Shown: positions 17,340-26,227 of the stretch, piece after piece
Layout: the number at the start of each line of letters is the position of its first letter
Numbering within the stretch: position 1 is the first letter of the stretch
Origin: PALSA-1003 sp963791945
Lineage (GTDB): Bacteria; Pseudomonadota; Gammaproteobacteria; Burkholderiales; Casimicrobiaceae
Assembly: GCA_963791945.1 (NCBI GenBank)
Contig: CAWBUD010000002.1
Coordinates: forward strand, 2,604,001-2,668,000
Direction: 5' to 3'
DNA length: 64,000 nt
Translations under genes and position numbers: made by a program
The notes under the pieces: model-generated
Database searches by the model: none
What the model saw: only the letters and a program-made list of their open reading frames with translations
What the model was told of the DNA's origin: nothing

Positions 17340-18587
17340 ATGCCGCGCGAGGCGCTCGCGCCCGACTTGAGCGCCACGCGCTGCGGCATCGACACCGTCG
17401 AGATCGCGCGCATCGAACGGCTCATCGCCCAGAACGAAGCCGCGGAGCTGCTGCGATTCTTTTCCGCCCAGGAAATCGCCGACAGCGGAAGCGGCGCCGG
17501 GCGGGTCGCGAGCCTGGCGGCGCGCTTCGCCGCCAAGGAGGCCTGCGTGAAGCTCTTTCCGCGCGAAGCTGCGCTGGGCAAGATCGAGCCGACGGATTTC
17601 TCGGTGGCGCGCGACGCGTACGGCGCGCCGCAGGCGATCCTTTCTTCTCGCGCGGCGAGCGTTCTCGCGCGCCATCGAATCCGATCGATCGCCTTGTCGC
17701 TCACGCACGACCGGATCAGCGCCTCGGCGGTCGCGCTGGCGATACCTCAAGCGGCAGCGGCGCCGTTATCCGGAAAAACCCTCTACACCCTGCTGCCGTT
17801 CCGCCGACGGGTCGTGCTCGACAATCTCCGCCGCGCCTTCGGCGACGGCGTTCCGGCGCTCGAGATCGAGCGCCTCGCGCAAGCGCACTACGCCCATCTG
17901 TGGCGTCTCGGCCTGGAGTTCCTGCGCTTTCGCTGGACGAGCGCAGAGCGAAAGGCGGCTCTGGTGACGGTCGAGAACGTCGGCGTGTTCGCGCGTGCGC
18001 TCGAGCGCGGGAAAGGCATCCTCGTGCTCACGGGGCATTTCGGCAACTGGGAAGTCGCCACCGTCGCGGCACTGCGTCAGTTTCCGCAAGTCCGCGGCCG
18101 CATCCATTTCGTCCGCCGGCCGATCAAGCCGCGCTGGCTCGATCGGCTGGTGAATTGGCGCTTCCGCAAGGCCGGTTTCGGCGTGCTGCCCAAGCGCGGC
18201 TCACTGGAAGCGATCCTCGATCGGCTCGCGGCCGGCGACGTGATCGTGTTCCCGTTCGACCAGCACGCTTCGCCGCCCGACGGCATCGAGGTCGATTTCT
18301 TCGGCCATCCCGCATGGACCTTCAAGAGCCTCGCGCTGATCGCGCTCGCGTCGCAGGCGCAGGTGCTGCCGGCGGCGAGCTGGCGCGAGCCGGACGGATC
18401 GCACGTGTTGCGCTTCGAGGAGCCGCTCGCGGCCGAGCCCGGTGCCGATGCCGGCGAGGAAATCCGGCGCAACACCCGGGCGTACAATGCCGCGCTGGAG
18501 CGCCTGATCCTGCGCCATCCCGAGCAGTGGTACTGGGTGCACCGGCGCTGGAAGCGCGCGGCTCGACGCGCATCGCGGCGGCATTGA
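17340..18587 (+). CDS. Fusion of 4'-phosphopantetheinyl transferase (AcpS-like) and LpxL-type acyltransferase
   Basis: This 415-residue protein has two domains. Residues about 14-135 look like AcpS: CGIDTVEIARIERL (metal Asp18), RFAAKEACVKLF (Glu67 and Lys) and SLTHDR. From about 145 on it is a lysophospholipid acyltransferase of the LpxL/HtrB type: LPFRRRVVLDNLRRAF, the His233-x4-Glu238 motif TGHFGNWEVA, FPFDQHASPPDG, and the C-terminal HPEQWYWVHRRWK typical of lipid A late acyltransferases. The first domain could arm the cluster's carrier protein; the second could move the finished acyl chain onto a lipid at the inner-membrane face. It has the usual length of the two families joined, without an obvious linker. 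Confidence 0.88.
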   Translation: MPREALAPDLSATRCGIDTVEIARIERLIAQNEAAELLRFFSAQEIADSGSGAGRVASLAARFAAKEACVKLFPREAALGKIEPTDFSVARDAYGAPQAILSSRAASVLARHRIRSIALSLTHDRISASAVALAIPQAAAAPLSGKTLYTLLPFRRRVVLDNLRRAFGDGVPALEIERLAQAHYAHLWRLGLEFLRFRWTSAERKAALVTVENVGVFARALERGKGILVLTGHFGNWEVATVAALRQFPQVRGRIHFVRRPIKPRWLDRLVNWRFRKAGFGVLPKRGSLEAILDRLAAGDVIVFPFDQHASPPDGIEVDFFGHPAWTFKSLALIALASQAQVLPAASWREPDGSHVLRFEEPLAAEPGADAGEEIRRNTRAYNAALERLILRHPEQWYWVHRRWKRAARRASRRH

Positions 18588-18590
18588 GCG

Positions 18591-20021
18591 GTGACCCCAC
18601 TGATGGCGACTCGCCCGACGGGAAAAGCAGCTGCAACCGGGGAGAACGGAACGCTCGCCATCCGCGGTCCCGTGCTCACCTACGCGGGCGACCCCTTCCG
18701 CGACGGCGTCGGCGACACCCTGCGTTACGAGCCCGATGCGATCATCGTCGTCAAAAACGGACGGATCGCGCGCGTCGGACCCGCTTCCGAGATCGGCCGC
18801 TCGCTGCCTCCGGGCACGCCGCTCGAGAAATACGGCGACGACTCGCTCATCATGGCGGGCTTCATCGATTGCCACGTGCATTTCCCGCAGATGCAGATCA
18901 TCGGCGCCGGCGGCGAGCAGCTCCTGGACTGGCTGGAAAAGTACACCTTCGTGGCCGAACAGCGCTTCGACGATCCGGAGCACGCGCGCGAAGTCGCGCG
19001 CTTCTTCCTCGACCAGAGTCTGCGCAACGGCATCACGACCTCCGCCGTCTACTGCACGGTGCACGCAGGGTCAGTGGACGCACTGTTCGAAGAGGCGCTT
19101 GCGTTGGGACTGCGCACCATCGCCGGCAAGGTGCTCATGGATCGCAACGCGCCGAAGCATCTGCTGGATACCGCGCGGAGGGGCTACGACGAGTCCGAGG
19201 CGCTGATCGAGCGCTGGCACGGCCGCGGACGATTGCTCTACGCCGTCACGCCGCGCTTCGCCGTGACCAGCAGCCCGGCGCAGCTCGAGGCGGCGGGAGC
19301 GCTCAAGGCGAAGCATCCCGACTGCTTCGTGCAGTCGCACGTCGCGGAGAACCGGCGCGAGGTCGAGTGGATCCGGGAGCTCTACCCGGAGCGCAAACAT
19401 TATCTCGACGTTTACGACCACTACGGGCTACTGGGAAGGCGCGCCATCTACGGTCACGGCATCTGGCTTTCCGAGGGCGAGCTTCGCCGCTGTCACGAAA
19501 CGGGAACCGCGATCGCGCACTGTCCGACGTCGAACTTTTTCCTCGGCAGCGGCTGCCTCGACCTGGGCAATGCGCTCGCCCGCGAACGGCCGCTGCGGGT
19601 GGGGCTTGCGACCGATCTCGGCGCCGGCACATCGTTCTCGATGCTCCAGACGATGAACGAAGCGTACAAGGCCGCACAGCTGCACGGCTACACCCTGCGC
19701 GCGAGTCACGCGTTCTATCTCGCCACGCGCGGCACCGCGCACGCCCTCTATCTCGACGACGCGATCGGCAGCGTCGCGCCCGGCATGGAGGCGGACCTCG
19801 TCGTTCTCGACCTCAAGTCGACGCCGCTCATCGAGTACCGGATGCGCCATGCGGCCGATCTGGAGGAGGCGCTGTTCGTGCAGATGACGCTCGGTGACGA
19901 CCGCGCGGTGCGCGCCACCTATGCCGGAGGGCGGAAGGTCTATGCGCGCGAAGACAAGGCCGAACGACCTTCCGCGCCAAGGCGCGGTATGCGCAAAGGC
20001 GCCGCGCGGTCGCGACGCTAG
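18591..20021 (+). CDS. guaD: Guanine deaminase
   Basis: The amidohydrolase-family protein of about 476 residues shows zinc ligands in GFIDCHVHFPQ, QSHVAENRREV, YGHGIWLS and LATDLGAGTSFSM, with AHCPTSNFFLGSG, the pattern of guanine deaminase. It converts guanine to xanthine and ammonia in the cytoplasm. The frame opens with GTG at 18591 three bases after the acyltransferase stop; ATG at 18603 is an alternative. The last 25 residues are basic and poorly conserved. A purine salvage enzyme has no evident link with the lipid genes, so it may simply be cotranscribed. Confidence 0.9.
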   Translation: MTPLMATRPTGKAAATGENGTLAIRGPVLTYAGDPFRDGVGDTLRYEPDAIIVVKNGRIARVGPASEIGRSLPPGTPLEKYGDDSLIMAGFIDCHVHFPQMQIIGAGGEQLLDWLEKYTFVAEQRFDDPEHAREVARFFLDQSLRNGITTSAVYCTVHAGSVDALFEEALALGLRTIAGKVLMDRNAPKHLLDTARRGYDESEALIERWHGRGRLLYAVTPRFAVTSSPAQLEAAGALKAKHPDCFVQSHVAENRREVEWIRELYPERKHYLDVYDHYGLLGRRAIYGHGIWLSEGELRRCHETGTAIAHCPTSNFFLGSGCLDLGNALARERPLRVGLATDLGAGTSFSMLQTMNEAYKAAQLHGYTLRASHAFYLATRGTAHALYLDDAIGSVAPGMEADLVVLDLKSTPLIEYRMRHAADLEEALFVQMTLGDDRAVRATYAGGRKVYAREDKAERPSAPRRGMRKGAARSRR

Positions 20022-20282
20022 AAACGAAAGACGGGTCCCCCAGCGCACCGTTCGACCCGATCAGCTCACCGCGGGACCGGCCTTCCCGCCGCTTGCCGAA
20101 GGCACCCGTCGTACCGCGGCTTGACTCCGCGATGCCCCGGACGGATAGTTTTCAATCCGGCCGCGGCAACCACCGCCGGACCGGCTCGAGGGGAGTTCGC
20201 GGCTCGCCGCGGCCGTCGTCGGACTTCCCTGGGCTTCTGCGAATTCGGCGGATAACCGAAACGCGTCTCTACGGGGGGCACC

Positions 20283-21422
20283 ATGAAATACATGCGATAT
20301 GTACTGGCGATGGGCCTGCTCTCGTTTGCGGTGCAGGCAGGAGCAGCAACCGGCTGGCTGGACGACGACATCAACGACATCCTCACCAAGGTGCGGTCGA
20401 TGTTCACGACGATCAGCGGCGACGTCAAGGACACCGCGGCGGATCTCAAGCGGCAGCTCACGTCGTTACAGCAAAAAGGCGATACGGTGAAGGAAACCGC
20501 CGAAGACGTCCTGGACCTGCTCCAGCACCGCCGGACGCCTTTCCTCGACTTCGTCAGTGGGGGCTCGGCGCGGTGCGGCCAAGGCTCGCCCTGTGCAAAC
20601 TTCCGCCTAGACATGGAAAATTTCGTACTCGACATTGCGGATCTGAAGAGTAGATTCCCGCAAATCGAGAGACACGGGCTCGACAACGGTGAGGTTCTTG
20701 CCGACATCATCGATCATCTGCCGCCGCTCGCTCTGTTCGGTCTCTACGAAATTCTCCAGCGCGTACCGAGCTGGCAGGACATCCCGCAGAACCTCTCCGA
20801 CCTTTACGACGAGATCGGTGACCCCGACGCATTTTCCTCGGAGCTCCCGGGCGCGAGCTCGGCGGCCGCGGCGAGCGTTCCGAGCATTATTGTGAAGGCC
20901 GGCGGGGGGCAAGCAAACTTCGGCAGCCCGGAGACCAAGACCGACATCTTCTGTAGTCAAGGAAAGCAGCCGAAATGGGACACGGTGCGCTTGAATCGAT
21001 TCAAGGCCGGTTTCGTCTGGGTGAAGAACATGCTCGACGGCACGTCAGAGTTTGCTCCGGAAACAGTTGAAGTTACGCTGGTCGGCGAAGGTGGTTCGGT
21101 GCCGGTACCTATCAAGGGAATCATGAAGACCGTAGCGAGCGTCATCGACTCGATCTTCGCCTCTGTGGACGCGCACCGCGCCAATCTCGACCTATGCAAG
21201 AAAATCGAGACCGACGTCGCACAGTGCACGCCGCTGCTCGAGTATCGGACGTCGGCGGGGAACAAGAAGGCCTACTGGGTCGTGAAGGGCATCATCCATG
21301 CGCAGGGCGACTTTTCACCGGCGGCGGATTCGCTGCTCACCGAAGCGGGGTCTCTCCACAGGAATTACATGTGGCAGGCGGCCTACGGCAAAATCTGCGA
21401 CGCGTACGCCGCGATCTTCTAG
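20283..21422 (+). CDS. Secreted protein of unknown function
   Basis: The 379-residue protein has a clear signal peptide (MGLLSFAVQAGAA, cleavage after about residue 21). The first part of the mature chain, DDDINDILTKVRSMFTTISG then VKDTAADLKRQLTSLQQKGD, is helical and may form a coiled coil. Six or so cysteines (CGQGSPCANF, FCSQGKQ, LCKKIETDVAQC, KICDAY) fit disulfides in the periplasm. I do not recognise the family. ATG at 20283 follows a GGGGGG stretch. It stands alone, with about 260 bases upstream that show no other gene, and converges with the retropepsin-like gene. Confidence 0.75.
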   Translation: MKYMRYVLAMGLLSFAVQAGAATGWLDDDINDILTKVRSMFTTISGDVKDTAADLKRQLTSLQQKGDTVKETAEDVLDLLQHRRTPFLDFVSGGSARCGQGSPCANFRLDMENFVLDIADLKSRFPQIERHGLDNGEVLADIIDHLPPLALFGLYEILQRVPSWQDIPQNLSDLYDEIGDPDAFSSELPGASSAAAASVPSIIVKAGGGQANFGSPETKTDIFCSQGKQPKWDTVRLNRFKAGFVWVKNMLDGTSEFAPETVEVTLVGEGGSVPVPIKGIMKTVASVIDSIFASVDAHRANLDLCKKIETDVAQCTPLLEYRTSAGNKKAYWVVKGIIHAQGDFSPAADSLLTEAGSLHRNYMWQAAYGKICDAYAAIF

Positions 21423-21433
21423 CTGGACGCACG

Positions 21434-21452
21434 CGACGGCGCCGGGCCGTCG
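21434..21452. terminator. GC hairpin between convergent genes
   Basis: CGACGGC and GCCGTCG form a seven-pair stem with a five-base loop, 12 bases after the stop of the secreted unknown and before the end of the convergent retropepsin gene. There is no T-run, so termination is uncertain. Confidence 0.35.
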
Positions 21453-21503
21453 GAGCGTTAGGAACGAGAAAGGACTGACGCGCTCGCGCCGCGCTGGACC
21501 CGC

Positions 21504-22583
21504 TCAATCCGTCGCAGGACCGGCCTTTCCGGCGCGCTCCGCAGGCGCCGGTTTGCCGGTCTCGCCGCCGGGCGCGTTGCGGCGCGCATCGGCCCCCACT
21601 TTCGTCTGAAATACCGGACCTCCCTCGTAAGTGAAGTACAGCTTGCGCTGGCTGTGGGCCACCAGCACGCGGTGCGCGCGCAGGAAATCGGCGCCGAGGA
21701 GCAGCGCCGGTCTGTTGCCGATCTTCTGTGGCAGATGGCTCGCGATCGGCACATCCTTTGCGTCCTTCCACAGGTCGGCGACGCGAATGACGGTGTCGCT
21801 GATGGTCTCGTTGCCGATCGCGAAGCTTGGCAGCGGACCGATCCAGAAATCGACGGACTTGCCCCCGAGGCCGCCGCCCTTGCCGGCGTAGGTCACGCCG
21901 GGTGAATCCGGGCTGATGCCAAGCCGCTCGGCAACGGGCCTGTCGAGCACCGATGAGACTGAGCCCGAATCGAGCACCGCCTGCATCGGGTGTCCGTTGA
22001 CCTGGACCGGGACGATGATCTGCCGTCCAGCGTTGTAGTAGGGCTCGAGCTCGACCTGGCTCGCTCCCTGTCCGGCCCAGTACGCCAGCGCCACACCGTC
22101 GCAATCCTTGGGCTGGAAAAGCCGAACCGTGTTGTGCGGCAGATCGAACTCGACGTCGATCTGGTCGAAGAAGTCTTCGCCCAGGATGACGTCGACAGAC
22201 CCGCCGAAGTCCCGCTCGCCTGCAACCATCACGCGCCAATTCTTGCGCGTCATCTCGCCGATCGTGAACTCGTCCACATGGGTGGCTTCGACGTGGGTTT
22301 CGCCGCCGATGCCGAAGACGCGATAGCCCCTCGCTTCCTGCCGGGTGAGACCCAGCCGGTCGGTCGCGGAGCGCAGAATCAGCGTGCCTGAGCCGGTATC
22401 CAGCATGACGCCGATCTTCCGACCGTTGATCGTCCCGTCCACGATCGCCACGCCACGAGTCGAGCGCACCGGCCAGTCGGCAACCTCTGTCATCTTGCAT
22501 TGGGAAGCCGGCTGCGCGGCAACGCTGGTCGACGCCAGAACGAGCGTCATGAACGCGCAGTTGAGATCGCGTGGTAGCGACAT
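21504..22583 (-). CDS. Retropepsin-like aspartyl protease family protein, two domains, exported
   Basis: The 359-residue protein has a signal peptide (FMTLVLASTSVAAQ) and two retroviral-protease-like half domains, each with an active-site motif: MLDTGSGTLIL near residue 60 and VLDSGSVSSVL near residue 208. Each half also has a later ILGEDFF or LLGADFL segment typical of the fold. The two together could form an intramolecular version of the dimeric retropepsin active site. The C-terminal 30 residues are low complexity (GGETGKPAPAERAGKAGP). Such proteins are common in proteobacteria but poorly characterised. Confidence 0.85.
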   Translation of the reverse strand: MSLPRDLNCAFMTLVLASTSVAAQPASQCKMTEVADWPVRSTRGVAIVDGTINGRKIGVMLDTGSGTLILRSATDRLGLTRQEARGYRVFGIGGETHVEATHVDEFTIGEMTRKNWRVMVAGERDFGGSVDVILGEDFFDQIDVEFDLPHNTVRLFQPKDCDGVALAYWAGQGASQVELEPYYNAGRQIIVPVQVNGHPMQAVLDSGSVSSVLDRPVAERLGISPDSPGVTYAGKGGGLGGKSVDFWIGPLPSFAIGNETISDTVIRVADLWKDAKDVPIASHLPQKIGNRPALLLGADFLRAHRVLVAHSQRKLYFTYEGGPVFQTKVGADARRNAPGGETGKPAPAERAGKAGPATD

Positions 22584-22745
22584 CCGGAAAATCCCTCCCT
22601 CCGACCGCCGGTACGCATTCTAGCCGGGTGGGGCAGGAGCGCTCACCGCCGGCGTCTCAGAGCTGTCCAGCCAGCCCTCCGCCGCGTGCCCTTATAATCC
22701 CCGGAGAAGCTTCCGGGCGGCGCTGCTCGAACCAGGGGGATAGTC

Positions 22746-23126
22746 GTGGAATTTTCCAGTCGCAGCCTTGCCGATGTCGTCGTAGCCAGTCCCTCGGGGC
22801 AGATCGACCATGCGAACGCGGAGGCGCTGCAGCAGGCGCTGGCTCCCGTGCTGAACGGGCCTCCGCCGGGAATGGTCGCCTTGGTCCTCGATTTCGGGAG
22901 CGTCGAATACATCAGCAGCATGGGATTGCGCGTGCTGATGGTTTCGGCAAAGCAGCTGCGCGCGCGCAACGTGCGCATCGCGGTGACGAGCTTGCGTCCC
23001 GTGGTCGGGGAAATTTTCGACATCGCGCGGTTCAACCATGTGACCGAGGTGTTCCCCTCGGTGCGGGCCGCGCTGGAGCAGATATCGCCGGCAGCACTCG
23101 CGGCCTTTGAGGCCAGTCCCCGATGA
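22746..23126 (+). CDS. STAS-domain anti-sigma factor antagonist
   Basis: At 126 residues it is a single STAS domain: SGQIDHANAEALQQAL, then VLDFGSVEYISSMGLRVLM, where the serine of YISSMGL is the likely phosphorylation site of SpoIIAA/RsbV-type proteins. It starts with GTG at 22746 after AGGGGGATAGTC. The last codons overlap the metallo-hydrolase ATG (ATGA). With the SpoIIE-type phosphatase and RsbW-type kinase encoded nearby it should form a partner-switching unit in which phosphorylation state controls release of a regulator. Confidence 0.92.
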   Translation: MEFSSRSLADVVVASPSGQIDHANAEALQQALAPVLNGPPPGMVALVLDFGSVEYISSMGLRVLMVSAKQLRARNVRIAVTSLRPVVGEIFDIARFNHVTEVFPSVRAALEQISPAALAAFEASPR

Positions 23127-24085
23127 AATGCGTCCGATTCTGGGGAACGCGCGGCTCACTGCCCGTGGCGCTGACCGCGTCGGCGGTGCGCGAGAAGGTG
23201 ATCGCAGCCGTGCGCGGCGCGGCGGGCCGGGACTTCGCCTCGGCCGAGGAGCTCGACGCATACGTCGATAGTCTCGGGATGAAGGGATCCGGCACCTACG
23301 GTGGCCACAGCCCCTGCGTCGAGATCGAGACCGGCACCGGGGAATACGTGCTGTGCGACCTGGGTACGGGCGTGCGCCCGTTCGGCCAGAAAGCGATCGC
23401 ACGTCACGGCGCAGGTTCGCCACAGACCTACCACGTGTTCATGTCCCACGCGCACTGGGACCACATCATGGGTTTTCCGCTGTTCACGCCGGCATACATC
23501 CGCGGCAATCGCATCCGCATCTACGGCGGGCATGCCGTCCTGGAGGAGGCTCTGCGCCGACAACAGGCGGCGCCTTCGTTTCCGGTCGATTTTTCAGCCC
23601 TCGCGGCGACGATCGATTTCATCCGTCTCGAACCTGGACGTGCTTACGAGGTCGCCGGGTTGACGGTAACGCTCATGCTCCAGCGCCATGCAGGCGACTC
23701 CTACGGCTATCGCTTCTCCTCTTCGGGCAAGACCGTGATCTACTCGACCGATTCGGAGCACGCGCTCAACGACACGGACGAGACCGAGCGGTTCGTCGAG
23801 TTCTTTCGCGGCGCTGATCTGGTGGTCTTCGATGCGATGTACTCGCTCGCCGACGCGATCTCGGTCAAGGCGGACTGGGGCCACTCCAGCAACATCGTGG
23901 GCGTGGAGCTCTGCCAGATGGCCGGTGCGCGCCACCTGTGTCTTTTTCATCACGAGCCCGTGCACAGTGACGAGGCTATCGACCGCGTGCTCGCGGAAAC
24001 TCGACGCTTCGAGGAGATAACTCGCGGCGAACACGCGCCGTTGCTCGTCACCGCCGCCTACGACGGGATGGAAATCATTCCGTGA
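23123..24085 (+). CDS. MBL-fold metallo-hydrolase
   Basis: The 320-residue protein starts MKCVRFWGTRGSLP, a motif common in a PhnP/RNase Z-like branch of the metallo-beta-lactamase fold. The metal site is visible as SHAHWDHIMGF, with further ligands likely in STDSEH and LFHHEP. It could be a phosphodiesterase or nuclease; substrate unknown. Translationally coupled on both sides: four-base overlap with the STAS gene and with the CHASE2-SpoIIE gene (GTGA), which implies a role in the same signalling unit, perhaps turning over a nucleotide signal. That last point is inference. Confidence 0.9.
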   Translation: MKCVRFWGTRGSLPVALTASAVREKVIAAVRGAAGRDFASAEELDAYVDSLGMKGSGTYGGHSPCVEIETGTGEYVLCDLGTGVRPFGQKAIARHGAGSPQTYHVFMSHAHWDHIMGFPLFTPAYIRGNRIRIYGGHAVLEEALRRQQAAPSFPVDFSALAATIDFIRLEPGRAYEVAGLTVTLMLQRHAGDSYGYRFSSSGKTVIYSTDSEHALNDTDETERFVEFFRGADLVVFDAMYSLADAISVKADWGHSSNIVGVELCQMAGARHLCLFHHEPVHSDEAIDRVLAETRRFEEITRGEHAPLLVTAAYDGMEIIP

Positions 24086-26214
24086 CGGGTGCGGCCGGGA
24101 AGCCCGCACACTCCCCCTACGGCCGGATCCACGCGGCGGGTATCGCGCTCCTCGCCGCGCTCGCGTTGCTGATCCTGGCCGAGCCGCCGTGGAACCTCCG
24201 CCTGCGGGCAGCGTGGTTCGACACCTACCAGCTCCTCGCGCCGCGAGCAATCGTTTCGACACCGGTCACCGTCGTGGAGATCGACGAAAAGAGCCTCGCG
24301 CGGCTTGGACAGTGGCCATGGCCGCGCACCGTGCTCGCCGAGCTCGTACGCGATATCGAGCGCGCTACACCGGCCGCGATCGGCCTCGACATCCTCATGC
24401 CGGAGCCCGATCGGTTATCGCCCGATCGAGTGCTCGCCGGCGCCCGCGAGCACGATCCGGTCCTCGAAGATCGACTTCGCGCGCTTCCTTCGAGCGACAG
24501 CGTGCTCGCCCGCGCGATCGCCGCGGGACCCGTTGTGGTGGGTCTGGCGGGCATTTCCGACCGGACCGAGAAGGAACCGTCGGCGCCGCCCTTCATCGTC
24601 GTCGATCGAGCGAGGGCGGGTCGTCCGACGGCCGCGTCCGAAACGAATATTCCGTCGTACAGCGGCGCGCTCACGAATATCGATGACATCGACCGCGCAG
24701 CAGCGGGACACGGCGCGATCTCGGCCGGCCCTTCCGACAACGTGATCCGCCGCCTTCCGCTGGTCGTGCGCATCGGAACCCGCCTTGTCCCCTCGCTGCC
24801 GATCGAGATGCTGCGGGTCGCCCTCGGCGCTGGTGAGATCCGCATCTTCTCCCGCGGCACGTCGGTCGAGAACATCGCCGTCGGCAACTTCGTTGCCCCT
24901 ACCGAAGCCGGCGGTGAGCTTCGCATCTATTTTTCGCAGCGGGACCCGCGCCGCTACGTCTCCGCAATCGACGTCCTCGACGGCAAGGTCGACCCCTTGC
25001 GCCTGCAGCAGAAGCTCGTCCTGATCGGAGCCGGCGGCGTTGCCATGGCGGACTATCAGAGCACACCGCTCGGCGAGCGCATGCCCGGCAGCGAGATCCT
25101 GGCGCAGGTGCTCGAGAACCTCTACGACCAGACCTGGCTCATCCGCCCGTCGTGGGCCGCGCCGCTCGAGCTTGCGGTATTCGCGCTGCTGGGCCTGTCG
25201 CTCGTGTGGGCGATTCCGCGCTGGAAGCCAGCCGGCGCGGCGCTGCTCGCAGCGTTCGCGATCGCGCTGCCGATCGCGCTCGGTTTCGCCGCCTTTCTCT
25301 GGCGAAGGCTCGTCTTCGATGCAGCCGCACCCGCGCTGGGGCTCCTCGTGCTGTTCAGTGCGCTGCTCGTACTGACGCTCGCCGAAGCGGGCCGGCAACG
25401 CCGGCGCCTCGAGCGTGTCATCCAGGGCCAGCGCGAAGAGGCGGCGTACATTGCCGGCGAGGTCGAGGCAGCGAAGCGTATCCAGACCGGTCTTCTGCCG
25501 CGCGCCGATGCGCTCGCGGGCGAGCGTCGGATCGAGTGCGCGGCGGCCATGACGCCGGCGCGCGAGGTCGGCGGCGATCTCTACGATTTCTTCCTGCTCG
25601 ACCAGGATCGGCTGTTCTTCATGATCGGCGACGTCGCCGGCAAGGGGCTGTCGGCCAGCATCTTCATGGCGGTGAGCAAGGCTCTTTACAAGAGCAACGC
25701 GCTGCGGAACCCCGAAGTCGACATCGGCGAGCTGATGCGCGCCGCGAACGGCGAAGTCTCGCGCGACAACCCCGAGATGTTTTTCGTGACGGTGTTCGCG
25801 GCTGGTCTCGATCTCGAATCGGGCATGTTGGCCTACTGCAACGCGGGGCACGACAGCCCCTATCTGCTCAGGCCCCGCGGCTCCGGGCTGACACGACTCG
25901 CCGATGCCGCCGGCCCGCCACTGTGCACGGTCGACGGCTTCGCCTATCAGGGCGCCGGGTACCGGTTGCTACCGGGCGAGATCGTCTGCATGGTCACCGA
26001 CGGCGTCATCGACGCGCAGAATCCTCAAGGAGCGCGTTACGGGAGCCGCCGGTTGCAGACTCTCCTGGTCGGTCTCGCCGACGAACAGAGAACGGCACCC
26101 GCGGTGCTCGACGCCGTATCGGCCGATGTGCGGGAATTCGCCGCCGGCGCCGAAGCGCCCGACGATCTCACCGTACTGGTCGTGCGGTGGATGGGGCCAC
26201 GCGGCGACGGATAG
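24082..26214 (+). CDS. CHASE2 sensor with SpoIIE-type PP2C phosphatase domain
   Basis: The 710-residue protein has an N-terminal membrane segment, a periplasmic CHASE2 domain (about 45-330, including VVEIDEKSLARLGQWPWPR), three hydrophobic segments at about 335-435, a short coiled stretch (RRRLERVIQGQREEAAYI), and a SpoIIE phosphatase domain (about 470-705) with metal-binding PAREVGGDLYDFF, IGDVAGKGLSASIFM and CMVTDGVIDAQ. It should dephosphorylate the STAS protein in response to an extracytoplasmic cue. Start is GTG overlapping the preceding stop. CHASE2 proteins are often encoded next to FecR-domain proteins, as here. Confidence 0.93.
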   Translation: MTGAAGKPAHSPYGRIHAAGIALLAALALLILAEPPWNLRLRAAWFDTYQLLAPRAIVSTPVTVVEIDEKSLARLGQWPWPRTVLAELVRDIERATPAAIGLDILMPEPDRLSPDRVLAGAREHDPVLEDRLRALPSSDSVLARAIAAGPVVVGLAGISDRTEKEPSAPPFIVVDRARAGRPTAASETNIPSYSGALTNIDDIDRAAAGHGAISAGPSDNVIRRLPLVVRIGTRLVPSLPIEMLRVALGAGEIRIFSRGTSVENIAVGNFVAPTEAGGELRIYFSQRDPRRYVSAIDVLDGKVDPLRLQQKLVLIGAGGVAMADYQSTPLGERMPGSEILAQVLENLYDQTWLIRPSWAAPLELAVFALLGLSLVWAIPRWKPAGAALLAAFAIALPIALGFAAFLWRRLVFDAAAPALGLLVLFSALLVLTLAEAGRQRRRLERVIQGQREEAAYIAGEVEAAKRIQTGLLPRADALAGERRIECAAAMTPAREVGGDLYDFFLLDQDRLFFMIGDVAGKGLSASIFMAVSKALYKSNALRNPEVDIGELMRAANGEVSRDNPEMFFVTVFAAGLDLESGMLAYCNAGHDSPYLLRPRGSGLTRLADAAGPPLCTVDGFAYQGAGYRLLPGEIVCMVTDGVIDAQNPQGARYGSRRLQTLLVGLADEQRTAPAVLDAVSADVREFAAGAEAPDDLTVLVVRWMGPRGDG

Positions 26215-26227
26215 GCAGACGTGGATT

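Noticed and set aside
11912..18587. Canonical aryl polyene cluster
   Set aside because: AMP ligase, ammonia lyase, MMPL exporter, LolA and glycosyltransferase genes are absent, and a FabL-type reductase would saturate the chain.
17030..19897. A 955-codon plus-strand frame across three genes
   Set aside because: Composition is Arg/Ala/Pro-rich and it overlaps the PPTase-LPLAT and guanine deaminase genes in another frame.
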